The position numbers and the translations under genes are program-made. Below are positions 13,008 through 22,886 of a DNA stretch of 64,000 nt, piece by piece. The first letter of the stretch is position 1. Every line of letters starts with the position of its first letter. Under the pieces are notes generated by a model that worked only from the letters and a program-made list of their open reading frames with translations, was not told the origin of the DNA and ran no database searches. This stretch comes from Zarea fungicola (Eukaryota; Ascomycota; Sordariomycetes; Hypocreales; Cordycipitaceae): assembly GCA_900169235.1 (NCBI GenBank), contig FWCC01000140.1, positions 186,001-250,000 on the forward strand. Reading direction: 5' to 3'.

Positions 13008-14405
13008 TCATCGCCGCAGCAGTAGCTGTAACTCTTTGTCTGGCCATAGCATCAACCAGAATTTGCAGGAAGCCGTGAGCGGCCAGTTTTCAGGGAAATG
13101 ACCAATTAATTGGTCTAATGCAACTAATGGATCGGTGACTGGCCCTTGTTGAAGTACATCGAATGTTGATCGTCCCTGGGGATCCGTATAGTGAAATCGA
13201 ATTGGGATTTTTGTCAAAATCGAGGCGAGAAGATGTGCACTATGTCAGGTAAGCTAAGAAGCCATCTGGTATCAGACTAGGAACGTGCATACCCAAAGAC
13301 CTGAGTGCGTTCTGCATCACTTAAAGCATTATAGCCACCTCGAAGCTCGATCATCCTGGACAAGCCATTTAGGTGGTGCACACAGGCGGATGAATCACCA
13401 AAGTAGCACTAAATGAAGAAGAAAAAAGCCCTTAGTAACAAATGCAGGTCTAGTAGATTCAAAACTTACCTCTATTTTCGCAGCATTTGCCACAGTAATG
13501 ATTAGGCCATCTGCAACTTGGTGATGCTGCGCAATTCTCTGATTGACCAATTGGAGCATCTTTGTTCTATGAAAAACAAATTCAAGACGGTTATAGTCTT
13601 TCGTAGCGAACCCAATATGAATGGCCGAAGCAATAGCACATAAATGCAGCATAAAAGGGTCTGCCAGGGCTGCTGCAATGATGGGTTTCCAAAATTCATC
13701 TTCTTCGTATAGGATCTGACCAATAACAGCAACTATGCTTTGTTTAGTTTTTACAGTACTCCATGAAATCGACGTGGCGTAGCAGATGGAACTTTGCTTT
13801 CGCTGAATGCTTGCTTACAGTGCTCTATGAGCTGACCGAACCGCGTTCGCGTCGAATCAGCATATTGAGAGAGATATGGCACGTAAAATCCCAGCTCCCG
13901 GGCAAGAGCGATACTGCTTCCTTGATTAGTTTGCGCTCTCCGCTCTCCAGTGAAACCCAGATGAGGCGAATGTAACGAGTATGGCGTGCTAGTCTGTGTT
14001 TGATCCTTGTCCGCAGCGTTGGAAAAACGAGAGGAAAACTGAGATATTGAACCGTGATCAGCCCTCCATTGGCTTGAGTTGTGACGATCAACATCCACAG
14101 GGCTAGTGCTTGGAAGCCGCGGTCTAACAAGGGGGCGACCTCGGGGGCGTCGAACGATGCCCTGTGCTATTTCTTTCGCGAGCTTCCTGTTCCCTAATAG
14201 GTAATTCAGTTCCGGTTCTAGGCGCCCTCCAAGATAAGGAAGATAATGTATCGTGGTGCATACTGGAGTTTCGCTGATAAATCCGATTCAGATGTGTCCT
14301 TCGGCTTGCTGAACTTAACACCACCTCAAGATTCAGCTCTGACGTGACATTTGATACGTCGGTTTCGCCGGTTACTGCGAGTGGCTTTGAGGCTGCGTTA
14401 TGCAT
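13008..14405 (-). CDS. second PF11951-type transcription-factor-like protein (5' end uncertain)
   Basis: Minus-strand gene assembled from conserved blocks. Well supported exons are 13732-13470, 13408-13293 and 13239-13008, preceded by an exon ending at 13819 that is open back to about 14287. Introns of 86, 61 and 53 nt have GTAAGC/GTAAGT/GTATGC donors and TAG acceptors, and each restores frame. The core reads FVFHRTKMLQLVNQRI, then GLIITVANAAKIE, then SSACVHHLNGLSRMIELRGGYNAL, the diagnostic helices of the fungal-specific transcription factor superfamily. The long exon contains no ATG, so a first exon is needed; an ATG at 14405 with an intron ending near 14268 is possible but tentative. A basic stretch (RRPRGRPLVRPRLP) near the N-terminus could bind nucleic acid or act as an NLS. 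The C-terminus after IRFHYTDPQG is short for the family, so truncation is possible. No Cys6 cluster is visible. Confidence 0.6.
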
Positions 14406-16445
14406 CTGCAAGGTTTCTCAGGCTACGATGCGATGGTATGCTGAGGTTGCAGCTGTCACCTGGCTGAGTGCTGACAGAATTTCTAGGACGGGTTAGTTGG
14501 CGGAATCCCAACTTAATAACATTATAGGGGAATGCATGGTGGGGACTACCGATCAATAGCGTAGTTGCAAGCAGATATTAGGGGTTTCACTCTGGATCTT
14601 ATTAGCGTCGTTTTCTGTTTCATCACCCTCCCTCACATGTCATGCTCTAGTGCATTTGAGCTTCTGGTTCCTATTTTCCAACCCTAACCTACTCTCCGGA
14701 TTCCCCCGGAGAAGAATCTGCGAATAGGTACTGGTAGTGAGGACGGAATCAGTGTTGCACATAGCTCAGGACAACGCGGTCATTTGATTGTGATCAATCT
14801 ATCCCTTAAATAAAATTCAAGCAACTCACACAAATTTAAATCAAGCAGATAGAATAACTGCGGTTAGGCCCTTTAGAGCGACCAGCGTCTACCAGGGGTG
14901 AAGGCGGTAAGGCTTCTCACAGCTTAACCAATGGCGCAAATCATGGGGCTGAATACGGCTCTCCATCCGTGGTGATTGGCGGAACCACAAGGCTGCCATG
15001 CAACCGCAGCCGATAATTAAGTAAATAGCATTGTTAAACGGTCATACTAGTTATAGTAAACTGTCCCACGAATGTGGCGCGCCATGCCCCGCAAGCTTCC
15101 GATCCAGCTGGCCGTGCACACGAACTTGTAAGCAGCCAAGGTTTACTAATTAGCTCAGCCGCATATCCGGCACTCTCCTGTTATCTTATTCTGTGCCATC
15201 CGGGGCAACAAACTCTACCCGTCAAACCGTTGGAGTTCACCTCTCGGCGTCAATCCGAGGAGCAACCAACGATCCATCTATTCTTGGGCTCCCCCTCAGC
15301 ACTCCACAACGCTGTCAGCAGCATATAGTATTGGGCGGTTAAGTACAAACTATACGGTGGTATCTGATTAGTGAAACCGAAAATGTTGAAATGAATCTGA
15401 CTGGCTTGTTTAGCCTGTATGTTTGATAGGCTATGTGTGTTGGTTGACGCACCAATTCGTCAGAGGTGGATATACGCTGGCCGGTGGAACGAGTCAGTGT
15501 TGGCCTAATGGTAACTCGGGTAGAGCGCAAAAGCGAGTGCTTCGTGGCGTAAGGAGCAAACGAAGATCAATAAGTAACGCTGTATTTTTCCAGGCTTGGC
15601 GTGCTTTGCCCAGCCAGCAGCGGGTTGTTTAAAACCAGATATCACATCAAATTACAGCAGCCAGGAGACGAGCCGCATCAGCCAACGCGACGAACTTGAG
15701 GCTGTGATCTTGAGTTTTTTTTTGGGCTTTGTCTACTTAGTCGGCGGCGACTCGTCTGCCTAAAAAGGATGATATATCATCGAATTTGGCAGAGACCAGC
15801 CAATGAGTCGCCATAGCACTTGCATAATTCCAAGACAACCCTGTTAAGGAGGTAGCATAATAGGAGCCCCCATGATATTATCGGTCATGAGATGTTACTA
15901 AACTGGGCATAGTAAGCCGTTTTTACCCGTCTTTCGCCAATTCGCTCTATTTCCTGAGTCGCCGCGTAATTTGCCTGTCTCACTTGTTGGCATGAGCACA
16001 AGCAGTTACGAGGCACGGTACTGAGAGAGACGTCTCCCAGTATGTATGCTCATTGTAACTTGATTGCATTTAAAACATAGCTACGGCTGGGGGAGTAAAT
16101 CCTCTTCTGTATACACAGATTGGGAAGCAGGGGAAAGCAAACAATAGACAGGAAATCCCTCTCTCCTCCTCAGCTGCGATGATGACCTCGTATTGACGGC
16201 AGGCTGCTGTGGCCAGAGCTGTGCCTCTCAGGAAGTGCTGCTTGACTTGACTCTGCAATCACAACACGCTAAGAAGTAGGAAAACCGCTGACTCAGTAAA
16301 TAGCTGACTGGCTGCGAGGGCTGTGCGAAAAGCTTGTCTAACCCGCGGCGGTTCAAGTAACCCTAACCCTGAATAATCATCACACCAGGAGAATAATGAG
16401 AAGCCTCACCTGGCCGGGAATTTGAATAGAGTGGGTAGGTATATT

Positions 16446-16479
16446 AATCTCGTTATCCACTACGTACGATAACGAGATT
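16446..16479. repeat. perfect 12-bp inverted repeat with 10-bp spacer
   Basis: AATCTCGTTATC at 16446-16457 is followed after CACTACGTAC by its exact reverse complement GATAACGAGATT at 16468-16479. It could be the hairpin end of a small transposon, a footprint, or a palindromic protein site. No adjacent gene explains it. Confidence 0.85.
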
Positions 16480-18079
16480 TCCCAAAGCCACAAGCGACTG
16501 AATGCGGAAGTTGGCTTGAGAAACTCAAGATCCAGGTCTAAGAGAGGAGGCGGCGCTTTCTCTGAGGACTTGTTATTCTAGTGGTGCCACCCACAATACC
16601 GGGAATACGTTCGCTGATCCTCATGCTAACGGGGACATTGTGTGGAGGAATGCCAGCGCGCGGATCAGCCACTGTCGTATGTGAAACACAAGAAACCAGA
16701 TGAATGGAGTAGCAAATGTAGGTTTGCCATGCATTTTCTGCGCCGCACTGGTCGTGTGCTTGATTTTATTTACACCATGTTAAATAAGGAGGTTTTTGGT
16801 CGTGGCAACAAGCATTCCCATGTTCATAGCAAGTTGATTCGGGTTTTTTTGGGCGGTAATTTTATGTGCAAGGGTGTGCCTGATGCAATAGCCGCAAATG
16901 GGCGATGGAAGGTAACTGGCCACTACTGCCGCCATTGGCCGTTGAGCCAAAACCCCTGGAAAAGGATTCATAAAGTCTAAACCAACAGCTCCAGATAACC
17001 AGCTACACCTGTAAGCCTACAGCCAACTGAAGGAGGGCAGAACGCAAAACCCTACAATATGACAATGGGTCTTGATGAAGAGCTATCGTCTTTGGTGCAT
17101 ACTGAGTTTAGCCTAGGTGTTGAAGTAGTTTCTCAAAAACGACATGTCTTCTCTGCTTGTCGATACCACAGGAGGAACCTATGGCAAGGATGCAGTAAAT
17201 ACAATAAAACGGTGTATATTCTAGAACTCCGCTTTGGATCGGGTCGTCGGCTCATAGTCGCGGCAGTTGCGTATACTCCACAAACTTGCCTCTTTTGTAT
17301 GCAAGGGGCAGTAGACAGTCAAGGGTGCTCCTTAGTTCATATCGTGATAATGCATTAGCACCATTCCGATTTCTTTCCGACGGTGTCCTTCCCGGACGAC
17401 GCCCGGGTCGCAAATTTGATATGCACGGACCAATCTCCGAACAAGGCGAAAACTGTCAGCGAGTGATCCGCCGGCAATTGGCCAGGCGAGAAAGATGTAT
17501 TAAGAAGTAAGTATTGAAATAAGCGATTTGTGCCCACCTGTAAGCATTAGTTAAGTGGAGGGTGCCCGCCGCCATTTGGCGCGACCGATGGATCTGTGTA
17601 CGCGTAATTGTACAGTGATAGTATAACCCGTTCCTTGATCTTGTACAAAGAAATAATCTGCCTAGGAATAAACAGCTCTATTTAGAGGCCAAATCATGCA
17701 TTTACAATGTCTCTTTTTGTTGTGTTGCTTCTTTACTAATTATTCGGCGGTTGTATGTGGCTGGTGTTGGCTGCTGGTGGCGCACACGCCTTGATGGTAG
17801 CCGTATGCTAAAGCCAGCGTGTGGCTACATTTCGTAAAATATTTGGCGGGCTACAAATTTCTATCTGTGGCAATTGATACCAGTAGAGTGGCTGCCCTAT
17901 CACCGCCCTGGTCATTGGCCGGAAGAATTCCACGCCACTGGTACTTTATCCTGGGGCAAGCCTTGCCACGGCGTAGGCGCTAAAGCCGCTCAACAGGCAC
18001 TCGAACGGCATTCGAAAAGCTCTGCAAAGGCACTGGAAACAGCTCTAATTAACTTACTAGCTAGCAGTCATCTTCAAAA

Positions 18080-18185
18080 GTCTCAATAGTCTCAATTAAC
18101 AGTCTCAACTAACAGCAACCTCAACTAACAGCAACCTCAACTAGCAGCAGCTTCAACCAACAGCAACCTCAACAACAACAGCCTC
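18080..18185. repeat. imperfect tandem array, unit about 16 bp (CTCAACTAACAGCAAC)
   Basis: Two exact copies at 18104-18119 and 18120-18135 are followed by three diverged copies to 18182. Degenerate copies (CTCAATAGT, CTCAATTAACAGT) precede them from 18081. The array is CA/AAC-rich on the plus strand and lies about 0.8 kb upstream of the secreted protein gene. A related motif recurs in that gene's leader. Confidence 0.85.
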
Positions 18186-18763
18186 GATTAGCATCAGTTT
18201 CCACAGGCGTAACAGCCGTAAGCCCTAACAGCCTAAATAAATTATAGCAGGGCGTAACAGGGCAAGGGTTAGAGGTAATCCCTAGATAACCTAGTAAGGC
18301 TGATTAATAACCGTAAAACGCTTATTTGGGTCTCTGGTGGATTTCCTCGTGGTAGCGTATAGATGGTTCAGTTTAAACAGATATTTGCTGACATATACCT
18401 CTCTCGAAACTAGCCAGGACTGAACATGTGGATAGGCTGCTATCTATATTGTCTAAAAGCTTACTCATTCTAATAACAATCACGGCTTCTAATTCGTGGA
18501 AGGAATTGGTTATTCGTTCGTGTGCGATAACATGTGGAGGTGGCTTGTCTAGTAACATCACACCCAGTCTACCAGAGCTCGGACTCCCATTTATCGAGAC
18601 CTTTACACGACCGTTCACATATCTAGATTATCTTGGGCTCGCATGACTGGTAGGCCGACAGTGAACCGGCAGTGGGGACCGGCATAATATCTACATCCAC
18701 TTTAAAGTAATGAGGGGCATAGCTACGTAACATGATAGTCTCAACTATACCGGTTGTTTTGAG

Positions 18764-18771
18764 TATATAAA
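18764..18771 (+). promoter_or_regulatory. TATA box of the secreted protein gene at 18945
   Basis: TATATAAA lies about 175 nt upstream of the ATG, in a sequence context that switches to a repeat-bearing leader. It is one of the clearest TATA boxes in the window and fits a highly or conditionally expressed gene. Confidence 0.65.
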
Positions 18772-18800
18772 GGGTAAGACATTCCTCAAGTCACAGGCAT

Positions 18801-18868
18801 TCTCCAAGCAATAGATGTACTTCAAGTAACAGATACTTCAAGTAACAGATATTCTTCAAGCAACAGAC
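18801..18868. repeat. tandem repeats in the leader of the secreted protein gene
   Basis: Two exact copies of ACTTCAAGTAACAGAT at 18819-18834 and 18835-18850 are flanked by diverged copies (18801-18818 and 18851-18868). They lie between the TATA box and the start codon, so they should be transcribed as part of the 5' UTR. The core TCAAGTAACAG resembles TCAACTAACAG in the array at 18.1 kb. Confidence 0.8.
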
Positions 18869-18944
18869 ATCCTACAAATTATCCATCTCAACATCTAAAT
18901 TTTACAGGCTTCGTCTCATCAACATAGCTACCTACAACCCCGCA

Positions 18945-19765
18945 ATGAAGACGTTCTGCCTGTTCTCTGCCCTGGCGGCTGCGGTGCTAGCAAGCCCAGC
19001 CAGCATTGTTCCAGACATTGCTAGTCCTGACGCGATTATTCTTTCACGACAAGAGCTACATGACAATGTTCTGAAAAATCATCCAAGCGAGTGGATAATG
19101 AACTCGACTGATGTAGATGATTATTTGCTTGCAAATCGTGGTGAGTATGGTCTACTGCAATTGCTGCGAGTTGCTATGGGAGAGCTAATCGATAAGACGC
19201 CAACCACACGATTTACATTAGTGACGAGCGAGCCTTTGTCAGCTTGGCCAATGTCGAATACGATGTCAAGACTCTTGTCAGCAGAGAGAGCGGACCCTGC
19301 ATTGCCCCTGCCAGGTATACCAAAACTTATACGAAGCAGACTCAGCAGTGGTCAGGGGCCTGGGGTACAGCATCTTCTTGTCTCTATACTGGCAAGTCAA
19401 ATATGGGAGGGTCGCAAGCCATCACGACCAGCTATTCAATCGCCATTCAGGAGAATGCAGGGCTGAGCTTCACCATCATCAAAGATGTCTTGTCTGCTAC
19501 TCTAGGTCTCACCGTGACTGAGACCTACACGTCAACCATAACTCACACTTGCAATGTGGCTGCCCATAGTGTTGTTCAAGTCTGGGCCCGGCCTTACATT
19601 GCATGGGGCTGGTTCTGGTCTCAAAACTGCGTGTCCAACTCAATGTGCGGCGGCTGCGGTCCAGAATATGTCAATGGAGGCGCTACTGCTCCAGCAATCA
19701 ACCCCAACACAGGACAATGGCTGAACTATGGGTGCAGCACGGGCACAAAGAACGTCAAATGCTAA
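18945..19765 (+). CDS. small secreted protein of unknown function
   Basis: Two exons, 18945-19144 and 19222-19765, with a 77-nt intron (GTATGG donor, GCTAAT branch-like site, ATTAG acceptor); the product is about 247 aa. A clear signal peptide (MKTFCLFSALAAAVLASPAS) starts the protein. An N-glycosylation sequon NSTD lies near residue 52. The mature part is rich in Thr, Ser, Ala and Gly with alternating polar strands (TVTETYTSTITHTC, VAAHSVVQVWARP). The C-terminal 120 residues contain about nine Cys, including CVSNSMCGGC. This looks like an extracellular beta-rich, disulfide-bonded protein. I recognise no enzyme motif; a lectin-like, adhesin-like or pore-forming-like fold is conceivable but unsupported. 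Without splicing the frame runs into unrelated sequence, so the intron is required. It stands alone in a gene-poor region. Confidence 0.78.
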
Positions 19766-20358
19766 GCCATAAGTAGTACTGGCGGGCCGATCTTCTCCCG
19801 GAAAGAACCCGCTGGATTTGGAAGCAAAGTATCACAAGGGATAGTGTTGTGACTCTGGACTTGTTTGTCAAGCAACGAATACATGAAAGTATGACACCTG
19901 CTATGGATACGAGAAGAATCATTTTATGATAGCAGCTGCAAATAGTTTTCCTGTTTTGTTTGCTTTGAATTCCTGTATAGAGAGCAGAAATTCCTGCCTC
20001 AGTTGTAGCCTCCTTCTGAATATCATCAAGTTACAATTTGCATACCTGCTGAGAGAAGCACCGCGCAACCCGTGTATAGTAACTGCTTCTCATCGTACAA
20101 ACAGCGCCGCACCATGGATTTAGAAAGCTTAACCCCGAGAGGACTTCTTGATTGAGTTATCACAGCAACAAAAGATCGTCTTGTTTGAGGTAGGGCCCAG
20201 CCAACCGCGCCGGCCACTTGGCGAAACTTTTCCGCACTATCGTAACTTTGTAGACCACCGTCACTGGATATATAAAAATTTAAAATATGCAGGCAAGCGG
20301 AGTAATAAAAGTAAAATAGAAGGCCCTCACTTGGTTTAAGTACTCGCACAGCGATACT

Positions 20359-20386
20359 ATTAAATATTAAATATTAAATATTAAAA
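20359..20386. repeat. AT-rich microsatellite, unit ATTAAAT
   Basis: About four consecutive copies of a 7-bp unit made only of A and T, followed by an A-rich run. Simple-sequence repeat with no gene association. Confidence 0.8.
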
Positions 20387-20916
20387 AGAATAATAAGGCA
20401 AATTACAAGACAATATGTAAATTAGTCCTAGTTATAGATTCAACTAGAAAGCCTCAAGGATCCAATCTGCTGTTGGTTCCGTCCAAGGTTTCCAACCACA
20501 GCCACCAAGATAAATTGGATCAGACATTTCAATGAGAACTGTCTGCTTCCAATTGCGTATTAGGGGAAACGAGACGTGAGAAAAGTTTTCTGGAAGAATT
20601 CCAAAGACTTTTCAATGCCTTCTCTTTCATTTTCTCCCTCTTCAATGTATTCGAACACGAGGGCCGTATACTCCTTGTCCTCATCAAACTGACTTCGTGT
20701 TTCTCAAACTGATTCGTTGTGAGCCTTATTTTGGAGGCGCTTTTCGTCCGAAAATGCGAACAGGTTTCTTGGGGCCTCTTGCCTGACCCAGGGCCGGGCT
20801 GCTGTCACAAGAATGGGGCCAGAAGTAGCTCTAATTGACTGGTTGGTTGGTAGATAGCCTTAATAGCCTCAATGAACTCAATGACCTCCATGGCCTCAGT
20901 TAATAGTAGTTTCGAA

Positions 20917-20952
20917 AGCTTCAACAGCTTCAACAGCTTCAACAGCTTCAAC
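20917..20952. repeat. 9-bp tandem array AGCTTCAAC x4
   Basis: Four exact copies of AGCTTCAAC, preceded by CCTCAATGAACTC-like degenerate phrases. In composition it resembles the CTCAAC-type array at 18.1 kb, so the two may share an origin. Confidence 0.85.
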
Positions 20953-22349
20953 AACTTTAATTAACTCAGTAGCCTCAATGCCTAGCTGGCTGATAGTACA
21001 TTGATCGGTCGCCCCCCGCCTCATGCCCCATCGATGTGGAAGTTCGTGTTAGTATATTTAAGCTTCTCGTTTCCTATTCCAGGGTATGGTCATGGTAGTG
21101 GACCTGCCCCGCCCAATTCCTTGATGGAAGGCAAATGTAAAATATAACGTCAGCAGCTAATAATAGTTGTGGCTTACGTTTAGAACTTCTTATTTCCCAG
21201 CTTGATAAGGGGTTACAGGGTTGCGACTATACCTTGCGATCCTTTTGAGTGCACAGAGCCTCCAAGTACCTCAACTCATCCATTGTTAGACGTGGCGGTT
21301 GAAGTAAATTGAGTGGCCAATTCTTCCCTGTACTTGTGCAACGATGTTGTAACCACTTGTAGACGAAGTCAGTAAAGCAGCCTTCGTAGAATTGTCATCT
21401 AACTGAGAAGTTCTCTGCTTTCAAAAAAAAAAAGGAGAAAAAATCTCCCATAAGTAGTTGTGATGTGCCGGTAAACCACGGCTTGACGGCTTACCACTTT
21501 CAAAAGGCACGACTCATTTCTCCACTAACTAGATAGTTAGCTACTGGCCTTGACTATGGAGCTGGCCAATCACGTTTCTGTTGCGGCTCTTAACTTGACC
21601 GATCAGGCAACCTCCGCGCGGAAGCACAAGTGCGGCCGGAGAATTCCGTTGGTCAAAGTGTTGACAGACAGCAGCCTGCCACATGTACAAAAAGTCAGGC
21701 CATAACGGTTGCCGTATATAATTTCTTTAATTTGATTTGTAGTTTGTATATGGAAGAAGGTTTCCTCCCCTATCAGTTTTTAGATTTGATTTAAATTAAG
21801 TTACCATTTTGCATACCTGTTTAGGACAATAAGTAGCTGTTAAGACGGAACGTTGTTGTGCTCGTCTCAGAAATTTCACAGTCCCACGTCCCAACTTGTC
21901 CGCATGATTCTCCGCATAAACTGGAAGACGCTACTCCGAAGACACTATTTGGAAGAAACTGTCTGATGACCGAGTACCGTTCTGGGAAAGGAGCTGGTCA
22001 AAGTGTTTTTGGCCCAGAAATTCCCTAAGAAGTCGACCGGATACTGGATTTCTTTTGATTGAAGATTGCTTTGATAAACCCGTCGAGACTCAATTTGTTG
22101 GATGCTATAATACACCGTTCTCCACTGCATCCTCGCACCCAGGATTCATTTTGCCAGGCCGAGACCCAGTCTCCTGACCATGGCCTTGCAACTCGAGTAA
22201 CGAGTCAAGTCTGTTTGTCTCTGCATAGCAGGGGCTGGGATTTAAATGTGTTCCACTCTCTCTTACACCATTGCCTGATCTTGAAGACGGAAAGGAACTT
22301 TTACTCTGAGTAGCGTAATTATGCAAAATTTACAGATTCCATAGTCTCT

Positions 22350-22357
22350 TATAAATA
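22350..22357 (+). promoter_or_regulatory. TATA box of the secreted protein gene at 22433
   Basis: TATAAATA lies 83 nt upstream of the ATG, at a spacing that leaves a leader of roughly 50 nt. Good fit to a core promoter. Confidence 0.65.
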
Positions 22358-22432
22358 CCCCTTTGTAGGACATTAGAACTCAAGAAAGTTGGTCGTAACA
22401 GTCGTCCGCTTTTCGTCTATCTTACCGCTAAA

Positions 22433-22886
22433 ATGAAGTTCTATGCCGCGTCTTTGGCGCTTCTGAGTATCGCCACTCAGCCACTAACCGCTTCTGCTGC
22501 GGACTGTGGTGGTTATCGCATTGGTATGAACCAATGCTACACCTCAGACCAGCTTTACAAAGTACGCGCCGAGGTTTGCACACAAAGGGTTAACTGGGGA
22601 AGTTTCACCTATAATTGTGATGGTGCACTCCACCCACAGCCGTGTACTTTCCAGTACCAGGGTCCTGGCATGCCACAGCAACTGTGCTGTAAGTTTTGCA
22701 TCTCTCCTTGAGATGTTATTCTCTCGTAAAGCTAACGACATTTCATCAGGGGACGCATTCCAAAATATCATCGACGTGTGCTTATCCACAAACTACGACT
22801 TCGGCGATTCCACTGGAACTTATAACTACAATGTTGGGAATCAAGAGCATTGGTTTTACATTGACAAATGCCACTGGTCCAAATAG
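22433..22886 (+). CDS. small cysteine-containing secreted protein, effector-like
   Basis: Two exons, 22433-22688 and 22750-22886, with a 61-nt intron (GTAAGT donor, GCTAAC branch point, ATCAG acceptor) that splits a Trp codon. The product is 130 aa, with a signal peptide (MKFYAASLALLSIATQPLTASA) and eight cysteines spread over a mature chain of about 108 residues, an even number consistent with four disulfides. Aromatic residues are frequent (YNYNVGNQEHWFYIDKCHW at the C-terminus). The phrase CWDAFQNIIDVC resembles blocks I have seen in unnamed small secreted proteins of plant- and insect-associated ascomycetes, but I cannot name a family. Size, secretion signal, cysteine content and isolation in a transposon-bearing region are typical of candidate effectors; that role is inference. 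Confidence 0.82.

Larger units (their letters stand above)
14406..18944. other. 4.5-kb gene-poor stretch with repeats
   Basis: No intact gene was found. Short open frames exist on both strands (for example 16642-16980 and 17059-17358 on the plus strand), but none shows a domain or consistent splice structure. The stretch carries a short interstitial telomere-like run TAACCCTAACCCT at 16358-16370, a perfect inverted repeat at 16446-16479, a CAA-rich tandem array near 18.1 kb and the promoter of the secreted protein gene. It reads like old transposon-derived or mutated sequence, but I could not identify an element. Confidence 0.5.
19766..22432. other. 2.7-kb gene-poor stretch
   Basis: No gene supported. 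It contains an ATTAAAT tandem run at about 20359-20386 and a four-copy AGCTTCAAC array at 20917-20952, within AT-rich sequence and short meaningless open frames. The last 150 bases are the promoter of the next secreted protein gene. Confidence 0.5.

Noticed and set aside
15501..15580. tRNA-like A box (TGGCCTAATGG)
   Set aside because: No matching B box downstream and no cloverleaf could be folded.
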